The notes under the pieces were generated by a model. The model saw only the letters and a list, made by a program, of their open reading frames with translations. It was not told the origin of the DNA and made no database searches. A DNA stretch of 56,859 bases from UBA11891 sp003533785 (GTDB lineage: Bacteria > Bacteroidota > Bacteroidia > Flavobacteriales > Flavobacteriaceae), in assembly GCA_949511625.1 (NCBI GenBank), contig CATFEX010000002.1:1-56859 (forward strand), read 5' to 3'. Made by a program: the position numbers and the translations under genes. Of the stretch, positions 24,578 to 33,203 are shown one piece after another (positions within the stretch are counted from its first letter, which is position 1; each line of letters starts with the position of its first letter).

Positions 24578-24793
24578 GTGACTCGAAAAGAAATTAAGAA
24601 AAAAATCGGAGAGCGAATAGTTGAAATTAGAGAGTCTAAAGGTTGGACTCAATCAGAACTTGCAAGACTCTGTGATAAAGATCGGCAGGCCATTGAAAAA
24701 ATTGAAAGTGGAAAAGTAAACCCTACTCTATTTACTTTATGGGAATTAGCTGATGGGCTAAAAATTCCACTACGAGAATTTCTCGACTTTTAA
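24578..24793 (+). CDS. XRE-family HTH transcriptional regulator
   Basis: A 71-residue single-domain Cro/CI-type regulator. The helix-turn-helix is clear: R-E-S-K-G-W-T-Q-S-E-L-A-R-L-C-D, then R-Q-A-I-E-K-I-E-S-G-K-V-N-P. No sensory or oligomerisation domain is attached. It begins with GTG; no upstream ATG is in frame. It likely controls itself and the divergent 75-residue gene. Its stop is three bases from the convergent ABC gene's stop. Confidence 0.85.
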   Translation: MTRKEIKKKIGERIVEIRESKGWTQSELARLCDKDRQAIEKIESGKVNPTLFTLWELADGLKIPLREFLDF

Positions 24794-24796
24794 TTC

Positions 24797-26443
24797 CTAG
24801 TTAATGGCGTCGATAAGCTTTTGTACATAGTTGTTTTTAGGACGATCAAAAAGCATATCGGCTTCTTGAAGGGTTTCCAAATAGCCTTGATTTAAAACCA
24901 ATACTCTGTCGGACATGTAGCGAACTACAGCCATGTCATGCGAAATGAATAAATAAGACAGTGATAATTTTTCTTTCAGTTCGTTGAGAAGATTCAATAC
25001 TTGAGCTTGAATTGAGATATCCAAAGCCGCAACCGCTTCATCACAAATGATTAGTTTGGGTCTTGGGGCTAGCGCCCTGGCAATGACCGCACGTTGGCGT
25101 TGTCCACCCGAAAGTTGATGAGGATAGCGTTGCTGCATTTCATTTTCCAAACCTACCTGATTCAAAAGCTGCTCAATTCTTGGAAGCAATTCTTTCTCAT
25201 TGTGATGCCGCAGGACTTCCTCAAGCATCTTGCCTATTGTTTTTCTAGGATGAAGCGCTGCTAGAGGATCCTGAAAGATAAATTGAATATCTTTTCTTAA
25301 TTGCATCCGTTTAGAAGACTTTTTTTTACCCATGGGCTTGCCTTCAAATAAGACCTCACCAGTGGTTGGAGGAATAAGATGACTAAGGGTTCGTCCCAAG
25401 GTAGATTTTCCACTTCCTGATTCGCCTACTAAACCAAGGGTTTCTCCAGGATAAATATCAAAACTCAAAGGAGCTAAAACTTCTGTGCTTTCCTTTTTTT
25501 GCCAAAAAAACCGATTCCTTGGAAAGGATTTAGAAATACCCTTCACCTCCATTAATGGTTGCTGATTATATAAGCTTTTTAATCTTTTTTTTCGGCCCTG
25601 TTTGCTTTCTTCTTTGGCATCGGTCGTTTTATTCATATAATCAGTTACGGTAATCAATTTGACTGGTCTTCGCTTCAGCGGGGGTCGTGCCGATAATAAT
25701 CCTTTGGTGTAGGGGTGTTTGGGGTCAGAAAAAAGGGCTTTGCTACTGCCTTGTTCCACGACCCTACCTTTCTGCATAACAAGAACTCTATCGGCAAACC
25801 GCTTGACCAAAGCCAAGTCATGCGATATAAATAAGATACTCATCCTATTTTGTATCTGAAGTTGTTTTAACAGATTCAGAATTTCTTTTTGTACGGTAAC
25901 ATCCAAGGCTGTTGTGGGTTCATCACAAATCAACAGTTTAGGCTTACATATAATTGCCATTGCAATCATAACGCGTTGCTTTTGGCCTCCGCTCAGTTCA
26001 TGAGGATAAGCAGTGTAGATACGATTGGGATTTGGAAGTAAAACACCTTCAAAAGCCTCTAGGACAGCTTCTTTTGAAATAGGATTGGATTTTTGGTGTT
26101 GCTGTAATACTTCCAATACTTGGTCACCGCACCGCATACTGGGATTGAGACTGGACTGTGGTTCTTGAAACACCATGCCAATTTCATTCCCTCGTAATTG
26201 TTCCCATGTTTTTTGATCTAGGTCCAATAAGGAATTCGAGTTAAAATCTAGGCGGTCGGCTTGGAGGGTACTTTCGTTTGGATGCAACCCCAAAAGCGAT
26301 AGGGCTGTCAATGACTTGCCACTGCCAGATTCACCAACTAAGGCAATAGTTTGATGTTTGGCCAGAGACAAGCTAAGGGAATCAACCAATACTTTGTCTT
26401 TGATTTGAATCCGTAAATTCTCTATTTCAAGCAAAGTTTTCAT
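24797..26443 (-). CDS. ABC transporter with two fused ATPase domains (oligopeptide/YejF type)
   Basis: A 548-residue cytoplasmic ATPase holding two complete nucleotide-binding domains. Domain 1 has Walker A G-E-S-G-S-G-K-S near residue 37 and the signature L-S-G-G-Q-K-Q-R-V. Domain 2 has Walker A near residue 340, L-S-G-G-Q-R-Q-R and I-I-C-D-E-A. Both have the oligopeptide-type C-terminal extension (H-P-Y-T-K-G-L in domain 1). The family drives peptide import, but no permease or binding-protein gene is in the window. Its start overlaps the stop of the exonuclease gene by four bases. Confidence 0.92.
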   Translation of the reverse strand: MKTLLEIENLRIQIKDKVLVDSLSLSLAKHQTIALVGESGSGKSLTALSLLGLHPNESTLQADRLDFNSNSLLDLDQKTWEQLRGNEIGMVFQEPQSSLNPSMRCGDQVLEVLQQHQKSNPISKEAVLEAFEGVLLPNPNRIYTAYPHELSGGQKQRVMIAMAIICKPKLLICDEPTTALDVTVQKEILNLLKQLQIQNRMSILFISHDLALVKRFADRVLVMQKGRVVEQGSSKALFSDPKHPYTKGLLSARPPLKRRPVKLITVTDYMNKTTDAKEESKQGRKKRLKSLYNQQPLMEVKGISKSFPRNRFFWQKKESTEVLAPLSFDIYPGETLGLVGESGSGKSTLGRTLSHLIPPTTGEVLFEGKPMGKKKSSKRMQLRKDIQFIFQDPLAALHPRKTIGKMLEEVLRHHNEKELLPRIEQLLNQVGLENEMQQRYPHQLSGGQRQRAVIARALAPRPKLIICDEAVAALDISIQAQVLNLLNELKEKLSLSYLFISHDMAVVRYMSDRVLVLNQGYLETLQEADMLFDRPKNNYVQKLIDAIN

Positions 26444-27159
26444 TGGGATTGAATGTCAATTTCTTCAGAATGAAGAAGGGGTTCTTGTCTCATTTTAAGT
26501 AATACTTGAGCCACCGTGATTACATCTTTTTCACAGTAGGTTATGATGCGTTTCAAATCCTTTTCTCGATAATATACTTCAGCAACTTGACTGCCATCAA
26601 TGTCGTCTTTAGGAGAAGGAATTCCCAATACATTTGCCAAGAGTTTTAATGAAGTGTATTGCTTGAAATCACCAAATCGCCACAGTTGCATGGTGTCTAA
26701 GTGGGGAATTTGCCACGGTTTTTTGCCATGCATTGAAAGAATTTTAGGCAAAGAAACTCCCAGAATAAGCATTCTGCGGGCCAGGTATGGAAAATCAAAC
26801 TCTATGCCGTTATGGGCACATAGCATATGTCTTGAGCCATTGTAATAGTTTTCCAACAGGGACTTAAATTCGAGGAGCAGTTCTTTTTCCTCACCAGAGA
26901 AACTTTTTACACGAAACTCTCTTTGCTTTTGTTTGGCCGCAAAAAATCCGACGGATATGCAAACAATCTTTCCAAATTCTGCCCAAATACCTGCTTTGTG
27001 ATAGAAGGAAGCTGCAGCTTCGCCTTCTTTTCTTTGGTAAGCGGTTTTGTCGTTAAATAATTGTTGTTGTGTTTCGGATAAGTCCGAAAATTCCTCTTTA
27101 ATAGGAACTGTTTCTATATCGAGAAATAGGACATTATGAAGATTTATCTTTTGTAACAT
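26440..27159 (-). CDS. Predicted 3'-5' exonuclease (PolB-like DEDD fold)
   Basis: A 239-residue protein of the DNA_pol_B_exo2 type, a stand-alone proofreading-like exonuclease of unclear role. The DEDD acids are visible: L-F-L-D-I-E-T-V-P near residue 14, H-N-G-I-E-F-D-F-P near residue 117, and Y-C-E-K-D-V near residue 209. Its start lies within the 3' end of the serine hydrolase gene (26-base overlap) and its stop overlaps the ABC gene start, so the three form one unit. Confidence 0.85.
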   Translation of the reverse strand: MLQKINLHNVLFLDIETVPIKEEFSDLSETQQQLFNDKTAYQRKEGEAAASFYHKAGIWAEFGKIVCISVGFFAAKQKQREFRVKSFSGEEKELLLEFKSLLENYYNGSRHMLCAHNGIEFDFPYLARRMLILGVSLPKILSMHGKKPWQIPHLDTMQLWRFGDFKQYTSLKLLANVLGIPSPKDDIDGSQVAEVYYREKDLKRIITYCEKDVITVAQVLLKMRQEPLLHSEEIDIQSQ

Positions 27160-28300
27160 TTTCAGCCATTTCTAGTGCGGCATCCATGTAAATATAAATA
27201 TCTTCTGTATAGGGATTGCCCTCTGTTCTTTCCCCTTTGAGTTCACCCAGTCGCACAGTAATCAAATTCAACTCAGGAAAAACGATGACATACTGACCCA
27301 AATGGCCCCGCTCCATGAATATCTGATGCCCTTTGTAGGTTTCTAGCCACCAACCATAACCATACTCTGGACTCGCTTTAAAACGCGGTTGAATGGACTT
27401 TGCGATAAATGTAGAATCTAATATTTGGGTGTTATTCCATCGGCCGTTATTTTTGTAGAGCTTACCAAATCGGGCAAAATCTCTTGCATTGGTTGCAAAA
27501 CAACAATAGGCTTTTTCCATCCCATTCTTTTCAGAGTCAAGTTCCCATAAAGCATCTTGTTCCGCTCCCATAGGCTGCCAAAAGCTCTTCGATAAATAAT
27601 CACTTAGTTTTTTCTGAGTGGCTCTTGAAATGACAATTCCTAATAATTGAGTGGCACCACTGAGATAACGAAAGCTCTTACCCGGCTCATCCACAATGGG
27701 TTGGTCTAAAATCAATTGAGACAGATCACTAATAAAATAAGACGCAGCTGTAACCGAAAAGGGGTTGTAGTATTTTTCATCCCATTGCATCCCCGAAGCC
27801 ATAGAAGAAAGATCCCCCACAGTAACTTCTTGGGCATAAGTTCCTTGGAGTTCTGGAATAAAATCAATTACTTTTTGATCCAAATCGTTTATATATCCTT
27901 CCATAATAGCTTTGCCCAGCAGAGCTGAAACCATACTCTTCACAACCGAGAAAGAGTTAGATTTGGAGGCAGGTCCATACTCTTGGTAATATTTTTCAAA
28001 AAGAAGGCTGTCGTTTTTTATAATGAGATAAGCAACAGTTTTATGTTCTTTGTGATAATTTTCGAGTTCCTTCGAAAGGGCCTGCGAATTATAGTATTGA
28101 TGTTCTGGCCAGGGCTCGGCAACCTCAGGGGCTTTCACCACACGATTGTCAAAATATTTATAGTCATCCAAGAAAGCCGTGTTGTGGCCCGTTAGGTAGA
28201 TGACCCCCACACCTCTCAAAAACCAGTCATAGCCTGAAATAAATAATAACCCATAAGCAAAAGCCAAACCGATCAGCAAAGCGGATAATTTCTTTTTCAT
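27134..28300 (-). CDS. Serine hydrolase, beta-lactamase/class C-like
   Basis: A 388-residue protein with one N-terminal hydrophobic helix (about residues 5-22), so periplasm-facing. The S-x-x-K pair is S118-V-V-K121, and the Y-x-S/N-type motif is in the region F-R-Y-L-S-G-A-T. It looks like the esterase/penicillin-binding-like members and not a true beta-lactamase: W-W-L-E or H-x-G-like motifs occur near residue 330. Substrate unknown. It begins a three-gene unit and lies 21 bases after ogt on the same strand. Confidence 0.85.
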   Translation of the reverse strand: MKKKLSALLIGLAFAYGLLFISGYDWFLRGVGVIYLTGHNTAFLDDYKYFDNRVVKAPEVAEPWPEHQYYNSQALSKELENYHKEHKTVAYLIIKNDSLLFEKYYQEYGPASKSNSFSVVKSMVSALLGKAIMEGYINDLDQKVIDFIPELQGTYAQEVTVGDLSSMASGMQWDEKYYNPFSVTAASYFISDLSQLILDQPIVDEPGKSFRYLSGATQLLGIVISRATQKKLSDYLSKSFWQPMGAEQDALWELDSEKNGMEKAYCCFATNARDFARFGKLYKNNGRWNNTQILDSTFIAKSIQPRFKASPEYGYGWWLETYKGHQIFMERGHLGQYVIVFPELNLITVRLGELKGERTEGNPYTEDIYIYMDAALEMAENVTKDKSS

Positions 28301-28321
28301 AAACCAAAATTGAATCGGCCT

Positions 28322-28795
28322 CTAAAATAGGGAATTTTGTTTTGGAAAGCCTTCCAGTTCCAAAAGCTTTCGTTTCCGCTCCAATCCACCAGAATAACCC
28401 ACAAGACTTCGATCACTACCAATAACCCTGTGACAGGGGATAGCGATTAAAATGGGATTTTTAGCTATGGCGGATGCAATGGCCCGTACTTTTTTAATGT
28501 CACCAAATTTTTGTGCAATTTTTAAATAGGGTAAAGTAGTACCGTGCGGAATCTGATGTAGCATTCTCCAAACCTCCAACTGAAAATCAGTTCCCGAGGG
28601 ATCTAAGGGAAAAGAAAATGTTTTGCTTTGTTGGATAAAATAGTTGTCTAATTGTTGAACGACGAGGTCTAGGAAAGGGGATGTCTTTTTGGGGGGATTT
28701 GAGGGTGCGTCAATAAAATGAATATGGGTCACACCATTTGTACTGGTGCAGATTTCAATCCAACCGAGTGGGCTTTTATACAACGCTTTTTCCAT
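28322..28795 (-). CDS. ogt: Methylated-DNA-protein cysteine methyltransferase
   Basis: A suicide repair enzyme that takes methyl groups from O6-methylguanine. The active motif I-P-C-H-R-V is at residues 119-124 (acceptor C121). The helix-turn-helix R-A-I-A-S-A-I-A-K-N-P and the closing Y-S-G-G-L-E-R-K match the family. 157 residues is the short Ogt/MGMT form without the Ada regulatory domain. Downstream of it are the serine hydrolase and exonuclease genes. Upstream is a 194-base gap containing long-range inverted repeats. Confidence 0.93.
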   Translation of the reverse strand: MEKALYKSPLGWIEICTSTNGVTHIHFIDAPSNPPKKTSPFLDLVVQQLDNYFIQQSKTFSFPLDPSGTDFQLEVWRMLHQIPHGTTLPYLKIAQKFGDIKKVRAIASAIAKNPILIAIPCHRVIGSDRSLVGYSGGLERKRKLLELEGFPKQNSLF

Positions 28796-28960
28796 GGATA
28801 ATGGGAGCTTAAAATAGTCAATTGCTTCGGACTAAAGTTAAACAAAATATTCATAATGTTTTAAAAAGATAGATTTTCAGACGCTATTTTAAGATAATTG
28901 GGGTTCCAATAAACTCGCTCCTATTCCGAAGTCTGAAACAACCTTATTGAGAATTGAATT

Positions 28961-28985
28961 TCCCTTTTTGAGTCAGCTAAAGGGA
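28961..28985 (-). terminator. Stem-loop just after hemB, possible end of the hem operon
   Basis: TCCCTTT (28961-28967) and AAAGGGA (28979-28985) form a perfect 7-bp stem with an 11-base loop, four bases beyond the hemB stop. On the minus strand no T-run follows, so it may be an RNA-processing or stability hairpin and not a strict intrinsic terminator. Confidence 0.4.
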
Positions 28986-28989
28986 TATT

Positions 28990-29976
28990 TTAAGCCTCAT
29001 TATTGAGAAATAGAGCAACCTCTTTGGCATGGTAAGAAGCGATGAGGGTAGCACCCGCTCTTTTGAATGCCATTAATTGTTCAAGCATCACCAATTCATA
29101 ATTTACAAAGCCTTTTTCGGCTGCCGCCTTGAGCATGGCATATTCCCCACTGACTTGATAGACTGCTAGAGGGCAATGCAGCTTCTGTTTGAGTTCGTGT
29201 AGAATATCCAAATAAGCGATGCCCGGTTTAACCATAATAATATCAGCTCCCTCGTCGAGATCTCTTTGACACTCTACCACTGCATCAAAGCGATTGCCAA
29301 AGTCCATTTGATAAGTTTTTTTATTTCCAAATCCAGGAGCTGAATCTAGGGCTTCCCGAAAGGGACCATAAAATGAAGAAGCGTATTTGGCTCCATAGCT
29401 CATTATGCCAACATCTACTAGTTGTGCCGCCTCAAGCCCTTTTCGGATGGATAGAATTCGACCATCCATCATGTCGCTAGGAGCTACAATATCTGCGCCT
29501 GCTTCAGCATGTGAGACAGCCATTTGGCTCAATACCTCCACTGTAGCGTCATTCACAATAATTCCTTCTTCCACAATGCCATCATGTCCATAACTTGAAT
29601 AAGGATCCAAGGCGACATCAGTCATCACTACCATTTCAGGGACTTTACGTTTGACTGTTTGAATGGCGCGTTGCATTAAACCCTCTGGGTTGAGTGCTTC
29701 GGTTCCTTTATTGTCTTTTCGAGTATCAGATACTTTAACAAATAATAAGACGGATTGAAGACCTAATTCCCATAGCAAAGCAACCTCCTTTTCTATCAAG
29801 TCTAGTGACATACGATAGTAACCCGGCATGGAAGGGATTTCTTCTTTTATATTTTCTCCTTCAACAATAAATAAAGGAACGATAAAATCCTTAGGGTATA
29901 TTTCAAATTCGCGAACTAAGTTGCGAAGGCTTGAGCTACTGCGCAATCTTCTATTCCTCTGAAGTGGGTACATCAT
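28990..29976 (-). CDS. hemB: Delta-aminolevulinic acid dehydratase (porphobilinogen synthase)
   Basis: Joins two 5-aminolevulinates into porphobilinogen. The two Schiff-base lysines are K197 (G-A-K-Y-A-S) and K250 (M-V-K-P-G). The metal-site stretch reads D-V-A-L-D-P-Y-S-S-Y-G-H-D-G (about residues 120-133). It has aspartates and alanine where Zn-type enzymes have cysteines, so this is a Mg-dependent form. 328 residues is typical. It is the last gene of the minus-strand heme cluster, and its first 26 bases overlap the antiporter gene. Confidence 0.95.
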   Translation of the reverse strand: MMYPLQRNRRLRSSSSLRNLVREFEIYPKDFIVPLFIVEGENIKEEIPSMPGYYRMSLDLIEKEVALLWELGLQSVLLFVKVSDTRKDNKGTEALNPEGLMQRAIQTVKRKVPEMVVMTDVALDPYSSYGHDGIVEEGIIVNDATVEVLSQMAVSHAEAGADIVAPSDMMDGRILSIRKGLEAAQLVDVGIMSYGAKYASSFYGPFREALDSAPGFGNKKTYQMDFGNRFDAVVECQRDLDEGADIIMVKPGIAYLDILHELKQKLHCPLAVYQVSGEYAMLKAAAEKGFVNYELVMLEQLMAFKRAGATLIASYHAKEVALFLNNEA

Positions 29977-31252
29977 TTTCGTTTATAAGTTCTGTGTTTG
30001 TTGGTTCAGTTGTTTCTTGATTGGTGATGGAAAAGGCAATCTCTTCCTCTTTATTTGGGGATTTTTTAAGCGTTCCAGCGATCATAATCAGCATTGAAAA
30101 TATGATCACAATCAGCAATACTTTCTCGTCAATTGGTTGGTTTTCCAATCCACTAATACCACTTTCTCGCAATTGAAAAAACAACAATATACTGATGAGT
30201 CCTCTTGGGGAAAGATAGACCTTAGTACTGGGCGGTATCTTAAATTCACTTACTGCAAAATAGCCATAACGGATTAAAAACATGGCTCCTAAGATAAGTA
30301 GCCCGTAGAAGTATGGAACGGGGGACAAAAAGTTGTCTAGAGTGATAGAAAAACCAAAAAATAAAAAAAAGAACGTACGAACCAAAAAAGTAGATTCGCC
30401 AGTTAAGACGTGAAAATCGCGAAGTTCTTTGGTTGTCTTTTCACTATCTATATAGGAGCTAAGCGATTCAGGGAAAAAAGCGGATATATTTCCCAAAAAC
30501 AACCCAAAAATAAAGATGGTTACCAGTGCAGGCAAATGGAGGTATTTCCCAAGTGCATAAAGAAGAATGAGCAATGCGATAATGAGGAAAAACTTAACGT
30601 GATGAGTGATGCGTTTCAATAATTGGAAAAGAAGAATTGCGATTAGAAACGATAAGACAACAATACCAATGAGCTGTATCCCTAATTTAAAAAGAGGCTC
30701 TGCTGCGATCAAAAGTTCTTGTTTTTGGTACTGACCAAGAGCATAGTTGAAGATTAGAATGCCCAAAATATCTGAAAAGGTAGATTCAAAGACAATAAAC
30801 TCTTTGTCTTTATCTTCAAGACCAGTGGACGAGGGAATAGCAACAGCACTACTAATAATGGAAAGGGGTACAGCGAGCAAGACAGCTAAATTACTGCTCA
30901 AATCAGTCAAAAAAGCAATCAGCTGACTAACAATAAATATATTGATAATTAAAATAATCCCTGCAGCCAAACCACCCTTCAAAAGAAGCCCGACATTGTC
31001 TTTTTTAATTTGAAGTTCAAGAGCTCCTTCCAAAACAATCAAGATCAACCCCACTGTCCCCAAAACAGCAATAAGTTCATTCAATAACTCTGAACCAGCA
31101 AATCCCGACCAATCTGCAAAAGCTCGAGCTATTATTCCTGTTCCCAATAAAAGCAGTACAGAAGGAAACTTTGTTTTTCTAGAGAAAGCATCAAACAAGT
31201 AGGAAAAGATGATGAGCAGCGGTAGGATGAGTAAAATTAATTTTGTGTCCAT
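29951..31252 (-). CDS. CPA1-type sodium/proton antiporter
   Basis: A 433-residue inner-membrane protein with about 12 hydrophobic segments, resembling NhaP/CPA1 cation:proton antiporters (L-I-V-L-E-G-A-L-E near residue 73; S-S-A-V-A-I-P-S-S near residue 130; F-E-S-T-F-S-D near residue 153). The last 45 residues are polar and acidic and look cytoplasmic. It sits inside the heme operon, 21 bases after hemF and overlapping hemB by 26 bases, so its expression is tied to heme synthesis. The reason for that coupling is not evident. Confidence 0.82.
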   Translation of the reverse strand: MDTKLILLILPLLIIFSYLFDAFSRKTKFPSVLLLLGTGIIARAFADWSGFAGSELLNELIAVLGTVGLILIVLEGALELQIKKDNVGLLLKGGLAAGIILIINIFIVSQLIAFLTDLSSNLAVLLAVPLSIISSAVAIPSSTGLEDKDKEFIVFESTFSDILGILIFNYALGQYQKQELLIAAEPLFKLGIQLIGIVVLSFLIAILLFQLLKRITHHVKFFLIIALLILLYALGKYLHLPALVTIFIFGLFLGNISAFFPESLSSYIDSEKTTKELRDFHVLTGESTFLVRTFFFLFFGFSITLDNFLSPVPYFYGLLILGAMFLIRYGYFAVSEFKIPPSTKVYLSPRGLISILLFFQLRESGISGLENQPIDEKVLLIVIIFSMLIMIAGTLKKSPNKEEEIAFSITNQETTEPTNTELINENDVPTSEE

Positions 31253-31273
31253 TCGAACATAAATTTAGTGGAT

Positions 31274-32176
31274 TTACAACCAATCTCTCGGTTTTTCAAG
31301 TACAGCAACGAGATCCGCTTCCTCACTGTTTTTTTCGGGATGATTATCGTATCTCCATTGGACATGGGGAGGAAGACTCATAAGGATGCTCTCAATTCGC
31401 CCATTTGTTTTTAGACCAAATAAAGTTCCTTTGTCATGAATCAAATTAAATTCTACATAGCGCCCTCTTCTAATTTCTTGCCACATTCTTTGCTTTGGGG
31501 TATAGCGATAGTCTTTTCTTTTTTGAACAATAGGGATATAAGCATTCAAGAAATTATTCCCAACAGCAGTAACAAAATCATACCGATCTTGAAGACTTAT
31601 TTCTTTGGTTTGCTTGAGATAATCAAAAAATAATCCACCCACTCCACGGGCTTCGTTGCGATGGGCATTCCAGAAGTAGTTATCACATTGTTCTTTAAAA
31701 GTGGAATAGAAAGAGGGATCAAATTCATCACAGCTATTTTTACAACATTGGTGGAAATGGATAATATCTTCTTCGATCAAATAATATGGAGTAAGATCCA
31801 ATCCACCACCAAACCATTGATCTTTGAGGGTTCCCCTCTTATTATAGAGTTCGAAATAGCGAAAATTGGCATGAACTGTAGGGATCATAGGGTTTTTAGG
31901 GTGAATGACTAAGCTCAATCCACAAGCATAAAAAGTAGATTTTTCTACTTTAAAATACGTTTGCATACTCGGAGGAAGTGTTCCATGAACGGCTGATATA
32001 TTGACACCTGCTTTTTCAAATATCGCTCCGTTTTCCAAGATACGGGTTCGCCCGCCACCGCCTTCAGGGCGTTCCCAAATTTCCTCTTCAAACCTCCCCA
32101 AATGATCTTGGTGTTCCAGCTTTTTAGTAATTAGGTTTTGTAAATTTTGTAAGTATGGATAGAATAATGCTTTCAA
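31274..32176 (-). CDS. hemF: Oxygen-dependent coproporphyrinogen III oxidase
   Basis: Performs the O2-dependent oxidative decarboxylation of coproporphyrinogen III to protoporphyrinogen IX. Family signatures include P-E-G-G-G-G-R-T near residue 38, W-F-G-G-G-L-D-L-T-P-Y-Y near residue 121, and R-G-V-G-G-L-F-F-D-Y near residue 178. 300 residues, full length. Using HemF with HemJ marks the classical protoporphyrin branch under oxic growth. It starts four bases after the hemE stop. Confidence 0.96.
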   Translation of the reverse strand: MKALFYPYLQNLQNLITKKLEHQDHLGRFEEEIWERPEGGGGRTRILENGAIFEKAGVNISAVHGTLPPSMQTYFKVEKSTFYACGLSLVIHPKNPMIPTVHANFRYFELYNKRGTLKDQWFGGGLDLTPYYLIEEDIIHFHQCCKNSCDEFDPSFYSTFKEQCDNYFWNAHRNEARGVGGLFFDYLKQTKEISLQDRYDFVTAVGNNFLNAYIPIVQKRKDYRYTPKQRMWQEIRRGRYVEFNLIHDKGTLFGLKTNGRIESILMSLPPHVQWRYDNHPEKNSEEADLVAVLEKPRDWL

Positions 32177-32180
32177 TTTT

Positions 32181-33203
32181 CTAGGAATAATTTTTTACAG
32201 CTTCAATGAACGCCTTGGCATGATCTACTGGGATGTTGGGAAGAATGCCATGACCTAAGTTTGCAATGTATCGATCTTTTCCAAATGCATTGATCATTTT
32301 TCGTACATCTTCCTGAATTTTTGGAATTGGGGAAAGCAATCGAGAAGGGTCATAGTTTCCTTGTAAGGTAATATTCCCCCCAGAAAGATATCGAGCATTT
32401 TCTGCGGAACATGTCCAGTCCACTCCCAAGGCCGATGCCCCCGATTGGCTCATTTCACGAAGGGCAAACCAACAGCCTTTTCCAAAAACAATTACTGGAA
32501 TGTCATCTTTTAAGGCACTGACAATTTGTTGTATGTAGGGCCATGAAAAAGTTTGGTAATCAGAAGGAGATAAAAGACCACCCCAAGAGTCGAAGAGCTG
32601 AACCGCATGGACTCCAGAAGTTACTTTAGTTTTCAAATAAGCAATGGTGGTCGCTGTAATCTTTTGTAACAAAGCATGTGCCAATTGGGGTTGCTCAAAA
32701 CAAAAGGCCTTGGCTTTGTCAAAGGTCTTCGACCCTTGCCCCTGAACAGCATAACAAAGTAGTGTCCAAGGAGAACCAGCAAACCCAATCAATGGCACCC
32801 GATTATCCAGTCGTTCTAGAGTTAATTTGATTGCGTCGAGAACATACCCCAAGGCATCCTCCACTTCTGGAATGACAACCTTATCCAAGTCGGCTTGATT
32901 TTGGATAGGATGGGGGAGCCAGGGTCCAATTCCTTCTTTCATCTCCACTTCAATTTGCATGGCCTGTAACACTACCAGAATATCACTAAATAATATGGCG
33001 GCATCAGGCCCTACTTGATCGATAGGCATAACGGTTATTTCAGCTGCTAACTCGGGGGTTTGACAACGCGTAAAAAAATCATATTGCGCTTTTAGCTTCA
33101 TGAAATCGGGAAGGTAGCGCCCAGCTTGTCGCATCATCCAGACGGGAGGACGAGGTACTATTTCTCCTGCCAATGCTTTGAGAAATAAGTCGTTTTTAAG
33201 CAT
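32181..33203 (-). CDS. hemE: Uroporphyrinogen decarboxylase
   Basis: Removes four acetate carboxyls from uroporphyrinogen III. The hallmark R-P-P-V-W-M-M-R-Q-A-G-R-Y is at residues 18-30, and G-F-A-G-S-P-W-T-L near residue 139 is the second signature. The catalytic aspartate lies in F-S-D-I-L. 340 residues, full length. Its start overlaps the hemD stop by eight bases, consistent with translational coupling. Confidence 0.97.
   Translation of the reverse strand: MLKNDLFLKALAGEIVPRPPVWMMRQAGRYLPDFMKLKAQYDFFTRCQTPELAAEITVMPIDQVGPDAAILFSDILVVLQAMQIEVEMKEGIGPWLPHPIQNQADLDKVVIPEVEDALGYVLDAIKLTLERLDNRVPLIGFAGSPWTLLCYAVQGQGSKTFDKAKAFCFEQPQLAHALLQKITATTIAYLKTKVTSGVHAVQLFDSWGGLLSPSDYQTFSWPYIQQIVSALKDDIPVIVFGKGCWFALREMSQSGASALGVDWTCSAENARYLSGGNITLQGNYDPSRLLSPIPKIQEDVRKMINAFGKDRYIANLGHGILPNIPVDHAKAFIEAVKNYS

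Noticed and set aside
24250..24793. Toxin-antitoxin module
   Set aside because: Genes are divergent, not an overlapping operon, and the small protein shows no toxin family features.
28943..29008. Duplicated TTATTGAGAA near the hemB end as a partial gene duplication
   Set aside because: Only ten bases match and the flanks do not align; too short to support.
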